This document shows, piece after piece, positions 47,575 to 51,712 of a DNA stretch of 51,712 nt. Origin of the DNA: Methylophaga sp. (GTDB taxonomy: Bacteria; Pseudomonadota; Gammaproteobacteria; Nitrosococcales; Methylophagaceae); NCBI GenBank assembly GCA_026988435.1, contig JALSLH010000052.1, positions 1 to 51,712 on the forward strand, written 5' to 3'. The stretch's first letter is position 1, and each line of letters starts with the position of its first letter. Under the pieces are notes generated by a model. The model worked only from the letters and a program-made list of their open reading frames with translations. It was not told the origin of the DNA and made no database searches. A program made the translations under genes and the position numbers.

Positions 47575-48480
47575 TTAAAGCTCGTCGTTGTAACCCAAGT
47601 TTTTTAACATGCGTTCATTATCGCCCCAGCCTTCACGGACTTTAACCCATAATCTCAAAAATACTTTACGCCCAAAAAGATTTTGCATTTCAATTCTGGC
47701 GCCTTTGCCAACCGACTTAAGCAATTCACCTTTTTTACCAATAACAATCGATTTTTGACCATCACGTTCAACATAAATAACCGCGCCAATACGATAGAGT
47801 TTTTCCTCATCATCAAACTGTTCGATTTCAACGGTGATTGAATACGGTAATTCTTGACCTAAATGGCGAAATAATTGTTCCCGCACTAATTCTGCCGCCA
47901 AAAACCGTGAGCTACGATCAGTGAATTGGTCTTCTGGGAAAATAAGTTCTCCCTCTGGCATCAATGTTGTTATTTCAGTTTCTAATTGCTCAATATTCAT
48001 CCCTTTACGCGCAGAAATAGGTAACACATTAGAAAAATCAAACTTATTGGATAATTGCTCAATATGAGGCAACATCACCTCTTTATCTTCCAGTTTATCC
48101 ATTTTATTGATGACTAAAATGACCGGCGCCTTAGCGTCTTCTTTAAGCCGTTCTAAAACACGTTCATCTTCATCCGTCCAATTCATTCCGTCAACAACAA
48201 ATAAAATCACATCAACATCATTTATTGATGACGCTGCCGCACGATTCATATAGCGATTCATTGCTCGTTTATCATCAATATGAAGCCCGGGCGTATCAAC
48301 ATAAATCAACTGGCTTTGCTCAGATGTTTTAATACCTAAGATGCGATGGCGTGTAGTTTGAGGCCGACGTGATGTAATACACAACTTTTGCCCTAGCACA
48401 CGATTGATTAAGGTTGATTTACCAACATTAGGGCGGCCTATAATTGCTACATAGCCTGATTTAAAGACACTGTCGGTCAT
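47575..48480 (-). CDS. era: GTPase Era
   Basis: Era helps 30S ribosome assembly by binding the 3' end of 16S rRNA. G1 is IGRPNVGKSTLINRVLGQKL, G3 YVDTPGLH, G4 NKMDKL. The C-terminal KH domain shows SIVIGKKGELLKSVGKGARI. It has 301 aa. It overlaps rnc by 4 bp in the usual rnc-era order. Confidence 0.98.
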   Translation of the reverse strand: MTDSVFKSGYVAIIGRPNVGKSTLINRVLGQKLCITSRRPQTTRHRILGIKTSEQSQLIYVDTPGLHIDDKRAMNRYMNRAAASSINDVDVILFVVDGMNWTDEDERVLERLKEDAKAPVILVINKMDKLEDKEVMLPHIEQLSNKFDFSNVLPISARKGMNIEQLETEITTLMPEGELIFPEDQFTDRSSRFLAAELVREQLFRHLGQELPYSITVEIEQFDDEEKLYRIGAVIYVERDGQKSIVIGKKGELLKSVGKGARIEMQNLFGRKVFLRLWVKVREGWGDNERMLKNLGYNDEL

Positions 48481-49160
48481 AATTTTCCTTCTAATAAAGT
48501 CAGCGCTCGTTCGGCTGCTTTTTTCTCTGCTTTTCGGTGGCTATTGCCTTGTGCTATCACAGGTTTTTTTAATAATTCAACTTGGCACGATGCCTCGAAC
48601 AAGGGCTGAGCATCCTTCGTTTTTAATTCACTGACACTGTAAATAGGCAAGGGCTGTTTTCGACTTTGTAATAATTCTTGTAAGCGTGTTTTAGGATCTT
48701 TTATAATTTCATCAATATCAATGGCATCTAAGCGCTCGTCAAATAAGCGTAATATCAATGCTTTTGCTTGCTCTAAACCACTGTCTAAATAAAAGGCCCC
48801 TAAAATGGCTTCCACAGCATCCGCTAAAATTGATTCACGCCGAAAGCCGCCACTTTTTAATTCGCCAGGGCCAAGGATCAATACGTCACCCAAGTTAAGC
48901 TCTCTAGCAATTTCAGCTAATGTCACGCCTTTAACTAGGGAAGCGCGTAAACGACTAAGCTTGCCCTCTTTTACATCGGGAAATCGCTTGAACAACGCAT
49001 CGGCAATCACAAAACCTAAAATAGCATCGCCTAAATACTCGAGACGCTCATTATTATTCGACCCTACACTACGGTGAGTGAGAGCTTGTTGCAAAAGTTT
49101 AGGATCAGCAAAACTTATTTCCAGTTTTTTGGATAATGCTAATTGTTTCTCCGTTGTCAT
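48477..49160 (-). CDS. rnc: Ribonuclease III
   Basis: RNase III cuts double-stranded RNA in rRNA and mRNA processing. The catalytic signature NERLEYLGDAILGFVIADAL is at about residues 37-56, with DAVEAILGAFYLD further on. A double-stranded RNA-binding domain covers about 155-225. It has 227 aa. It overlaps the DUF4845 gene and era by 4 bp each. Confidence 0.98.
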   Translation of the reverse strand: MTTEKQLALSKKLEISFADPKLLQQALTHRSVGSNNNERLEYLGDAILGFVIADALFKRFPDVKEGKLSRLRASLVKGVTLAEIARELNLGDVLILGPGELKSGGFRRESILADAVEAILGAFYLDSGLEQAKALILRLFDERLDAIDIDEIIKDPKTRLQELLQSRKQPLPIYSVSELKTKDAQPLFEASCQVELLKKPVIAQGNSHRKAEKKAAERALTLLEGKL

Positions 49161-49549
49161 TGCGAACGAAGTCGTCCTTTAGGTTCTACATCAATTTCTG
49201 ATACAAAATGGCCAATTAGATCAATTTGTGCAATAAAAGGTTCCCGCACTTCATAATCAATTTTAACTTTGGTGACAAAGGCATTATTTTTACCTCGTTC
49301 AATAAGAATGTTTTCCTTTTTAACACTGTGGATATAACCTGTATTAAACCGTCTCATTAACATGAGGTTAACTTGTTGCTTAGTTAATTTATTATTCCTA
49401 AGCTCTGTTTCCATCCCTTGCATAATATTCTTAACACCAAAATATTCTTGATACATCGGGATAAGGCGTATTGCTATGGTGGCAAAAAAGGCTATGAGCC
49501 CAAGCACAATTACCCAGCTAATCAGTGTCATTCCACGTTGCTTATTCAT
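49157..49549 (-). CDS. DUF4845 membrane protein
   Basis: The 130-aa protein begins like a type IV pilin-type or bitopic membrane protein (RGMTLISWVIVLGLIAFFAT). A periplasmic part (YFGVKNIMQGMETELRNNKL and VKIDYEVREPFIAQIDLIGH) matches the DUF4845 family. Such a gene often sits between lepB and rnc in gammaproteobacteria. Its function is unknown. It is separated from lepB by 12 bp. Confidence 0.9.
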   Translation of the reverse strand: MNKQRGMTLISWVIVLGLIAFFATIAIRLIPMYQEYFGVKNIMQGMETELRNNKLTKQQVNLMLMRRFNTGYIHSVKKENILIERGKNNAFVTKVKIDYEVREPFIAQIDLIGHFVSEIDVEPKGRLRSQ

Positions 49550-49561
49550 CTTATATTCTCC

Positions 49562-50323
49562 TTAGTTTATAGTGTTACCAATACGATCCCACACAATTCC
49601 ACCGTCATTCAGATCCCAACTCATCCAAATAAAGAATGCCTTGCCGACCAAATTTTCTTCAGGCACTGGTCCCCAAAAGCGACTATCATTACTATTGTCT
49701 CGATTATCACCCATGGCAAAATAATACCCTTCCGGGATAACGACTTCACCTTCAGACATGTTGCGACTGGGATCAACAAGTAAATCATGTTGATGCTCAC
49801 CTAAGGTCTCAGTTCGTAATTCATTATTCATCGGTACGAGGCTCAACAAATCAACATCTTTTTCTTTTACCGCCTGACTAATTTCCACACCGTTAATATA
49901 AATGGTTTTATTAAAATAGCCAACTGTATCACCCGGTAAACCCACAACACGTTTAATATAATCAACTTTTGGATTTTTAGGATATCTAAATACAAAGACC
50001 TCACCACGTTGAGGTTCACCCACACTGAGAATTTTAGTATTGATAACGGGTAACCTAATCCCGTAAGCAAACTTATTGACTAAAATAAAATCACCAACGT
50101 GTAGGGTCGGCAGCATAGATCCCGAAGGAATACGAAAAGGCTCAGCGATAAATGAGCGGATCACTAACACCACTAAAATAATCGGGAAAAAAGATCGTGC
50201 ATATTCAACTACCGTCGGTTCTTTTTGATCTTTTGATCTTTTCGAAGCCCAAAATAAACTATCGACCAGCCAAATTATTCCCGTCACCGCGACGAGAAGA
50301 ACCATAATTGCAGGGAAACTCAT
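49562..50323 (-). CDS. lepB: Signal peptidase I
   Basis: LepB removes signal peptides from exported proteins. An N-terminal membrane helix (about residues 3-21) is followed by a second (about 44-62). The catalytic serine is in EPFRIPSGSMLPTLHVGDFI and the lysine in VDYIKRVVGLPGD. The C-terminal box GDNRDNSNDSRFWGPVPEEN is present. It has 253 aa. It follows lepA with a 21-bp gap. Confidence 0.98.
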   Translation of the reverse strand: MSFPAIMVLLVAVTGIIWLVDSLFWASKRSKDQKEPTVVEYARSFFPIILVVLVIRSFIAEPFRIPSGSMLPTLHVGDFILVNKFAYGIRLPVINTKILSVGEPQRGEVFVFRYPKNPKVDYIKRVVGLPGDTVGYFNKTIYINGVEISQAVKEKDVDLLSLVPMNNELRTETLGEHQHDLLVDPSRNMSEGEVVIPEGYYFAMGDNRDNSNDSRFWGPVPEENLVGKAFFIWMSWDLNDGGIVWDRIGNTIN

Positions 50324-50344
50324 TTTATACTCTATCCTTAAATT

Positions 50345-51712
50345 CTATTTATCTAACTGTAAAACGGCCAAAAACGCTTCTTGCGGCACATCCACTTTAC
50401 CAATAGATTTCATCCGCTTTTTACCTTTTTTCTGTTTATCCAGCAACTTACGTTTGCGTGACACATCGCCACCATAACATTTTGCGATTACATTTTTGCG
50501 CATTGCCTTCACAGTTGAACGAGAAATAATATGGCCGCCAATAGCTGCTTGAATAGCGATATCAAACATTTGACGTGGAATTAACTCTTTCATTTTTTCA
50601 ACTAATTGACGTCCGCGCGATACACTCTGGTCGGTATGAACAATCATTGATAACGCATCAACGCGCTCACCATTAATTAAAATATCTAACTTAACGAGCT
50701 TCGCTACTTGAAAGCGTGTGAAATGATAATCCAGAGAAGCATAACCGCGACTCACCGATTTAATTCGATCAAAGAAATCTATCACCACTTCATTCATTGG
50801 TAGCTCATAACTCACTGCTACCTGTTTACCCATATATTGCATGGATTTTTGCACACCACGTTTTTCAATACATAGGGTAATCACTGCACCCAAATGTTCT
50901 TGGGGGACTAAGATATCGGCAATAACAATTGGCTCGCGGATTTCATCAATAGAGCCCATATCAGGCAATAGAGAAGGGTTCTCAATATTGAGAATATCAC
51001 CTTTTGCAGTCAATACTTCAAAAACAACCGTTGGCGCGGTTGTGATTAAATCAAGATCATATTCACGCTCGAGTCGCTCTTGAATGATCTCCATATGCAA
51101 AAGCCCGAGAAAACCACAGCGGAAACCAAAACCTAAGGCTTGTGAACTTTCTGGTTCAAAGAATAAAGAAGCATCGTTTAAACGTAATTTACCTAAGGCT
51201 TCTCGAAAGGTCTCAAAATCATCGGAGCTGACAGGAAACATACCCGCATACACTTGCGGTGTTGCCGATTTAAACCCAGGGAGCGCTTCAGTTGCGCCAT
51301 GATGAGCATGAGTTAGCGTGTCACCCACTGGCGCACCATCAATATTTTTAACCCCAGAAATAACATAACCCACTTCACCACAATAAAGCCCATCGCGTTC
51401 ACTTCGTTTTGGTGTAAACACCCCTACTTGTTCAACTTGATACTCTTGCCCTGTAGACATCACTTTAATTTTATCGCGCTTTTTAATACTGCCTTGGGTT
51501 ATTTTAACCAATGAAATCACGCCCACATAGCTATCAAACCATGAGTCAATAATCAATGCTTTCAACTCACCATCAGGCTCACCGATAGGAGCAGGAATAC
51601 GTTCAACCAAGGCTTCAAGCAAATCTTCAATACCAATGCCTGTTTTGGCACTACATCGCACCGCATCCATCGCATCGACACCAATGATATCTTCAATTTC
51701 TTGAGCAACTTG
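50345..51712 (-). CDS. lepA: Elongation factor 4 (LepA), 5' part outside the window
   Basis: LepA is a translational GTPase that back-translocates or helps initiate ribosomes. The frame is open to the right edge; its first visible codons read [20 protein letters not shown], which is the family sequence just after the G domain. The visible 455 codons include domain [22 protein letters not shown] and the LepA-specific basic C-terminus ([20 protein letters not shown]). The GTP-binding domain lies beyond position 51712. It is the first gene of the lepA-lepB-rnc operon. Confidence 0.98.
   Translation of the reverse strand, partial: QVAQEIEDIIGVDAMDAVRCSAKTGIGIEDLLEALVERIPAPIGEPDGELKALIIDSWFDSYVGVISLVKITQGSIKKRDKIKVMSTGQEYQVEQVGVFTPKRSERDGLYCGEVGYVISGVKNIDGAPVGDTLTHAHHGATEALPGFKSATPQVYAGMFPVSSDDFETFREALGKLRLNDASLFFEPESSQALGFGFRCGFLGLLHMEIIQERLEREYDLDLITTAPTVVFEVLTAKGDILNIENPSLLPDMGSIDEIREPIVIADILVPQEHLGAVITLCIEKRGVQKSMQYMGKQVAVSYELPMNEVVIDFFDRIKSVSRGYASLDYHFTRFQVAKLVKLDILINGERVDALSMIVHTDQSVSRGRQLVEKMKELIPRQMFDIAIQAAIGGHIISRSTVKAMRKNVIAKCYGGDVSRKRKLLDKQKKGKKRMKSIGKVDVPQEAFLAVLQLDK

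Overview
The window looks like chromosome of a low-GC gammaproteobacterial methylotroph, most like Methylophaga or a relative. The basis is gammaproteobacterial housekeeping synteny (dnaE-accA-tilS-pyrG-kdsA-eno-ftsB-ispD-ispF-truD and lepA-lepB-rnc-era-recO-pdxJ-acpS) together with a methanol-dehydrogenase accessory cluster of mxaRSACKL type. The taxon is an inference; there is no rRNA here. Almost all genes lie on the minus strand.

Layout. 1-566: the 3' end of an IS3-family transposase, non-coding sequence and a terminator. 567-6304: TonB-dependent receptor, cysG, a DUF1223 protein and truD. 6308-23774: ispF, ispD, ftsB, eno, a SIMPL protein, kdsA, pyrG, a RelE/StbE-type toxin-antitoxin pair, tilS, accA, pilU, dnaE, an MscS-family channel, nagZ and an L,D-transpeptidase. 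23992-29401: mxaL, K, C, A, S and R, read right to left as one overlapping operon, without the structural genes mxaF/J/G/I beside it. 29522-31448: a divergent DapA-family/LysR pair. 31468-33083: a second mxaC-mxaK pair preceded by a possible 22-aa membrane peptide. 33360-35356: a NarL-type histidine kinase and response regulator, plausible regulators of the mxa genes. 35396-35822: a small inverted-repeat-flanked block holding one 94-aa membrane protein. 35821-37116: bioA. 37140-38020: palindromic repeats and two tandem paralogous 34-codon membrane peptides, each with a perfect FNR/ANR-type box upstream. 37999-51712: dacB, arfB, an AlkC-like repair protein, rlmD, a YdbL/YdbH pair, cysM, acpS, pdxJ, recO, era, rnc, a DUF4845 protein, lepB and the 3' part of lepA.

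How the genes fit together. The mxa region should serve maturation or assembly of a PQQ alcohol dehydrogenase: MxaR is a MoxR AAA+ ATPase, MxaS, MxaC and MxaL carry von Willebrand/DUF58 metal-binding domains, and MxaA and MxaK are membrane-anchored partners. The duplicated C-K pair next to a two-component system suggests specialisation. The most unusual material is the pair of anaerobic-box-linked 34-aa peptides and a family of 270-bp palindromic repeats whose stems differ between copies but stay self-complementary.
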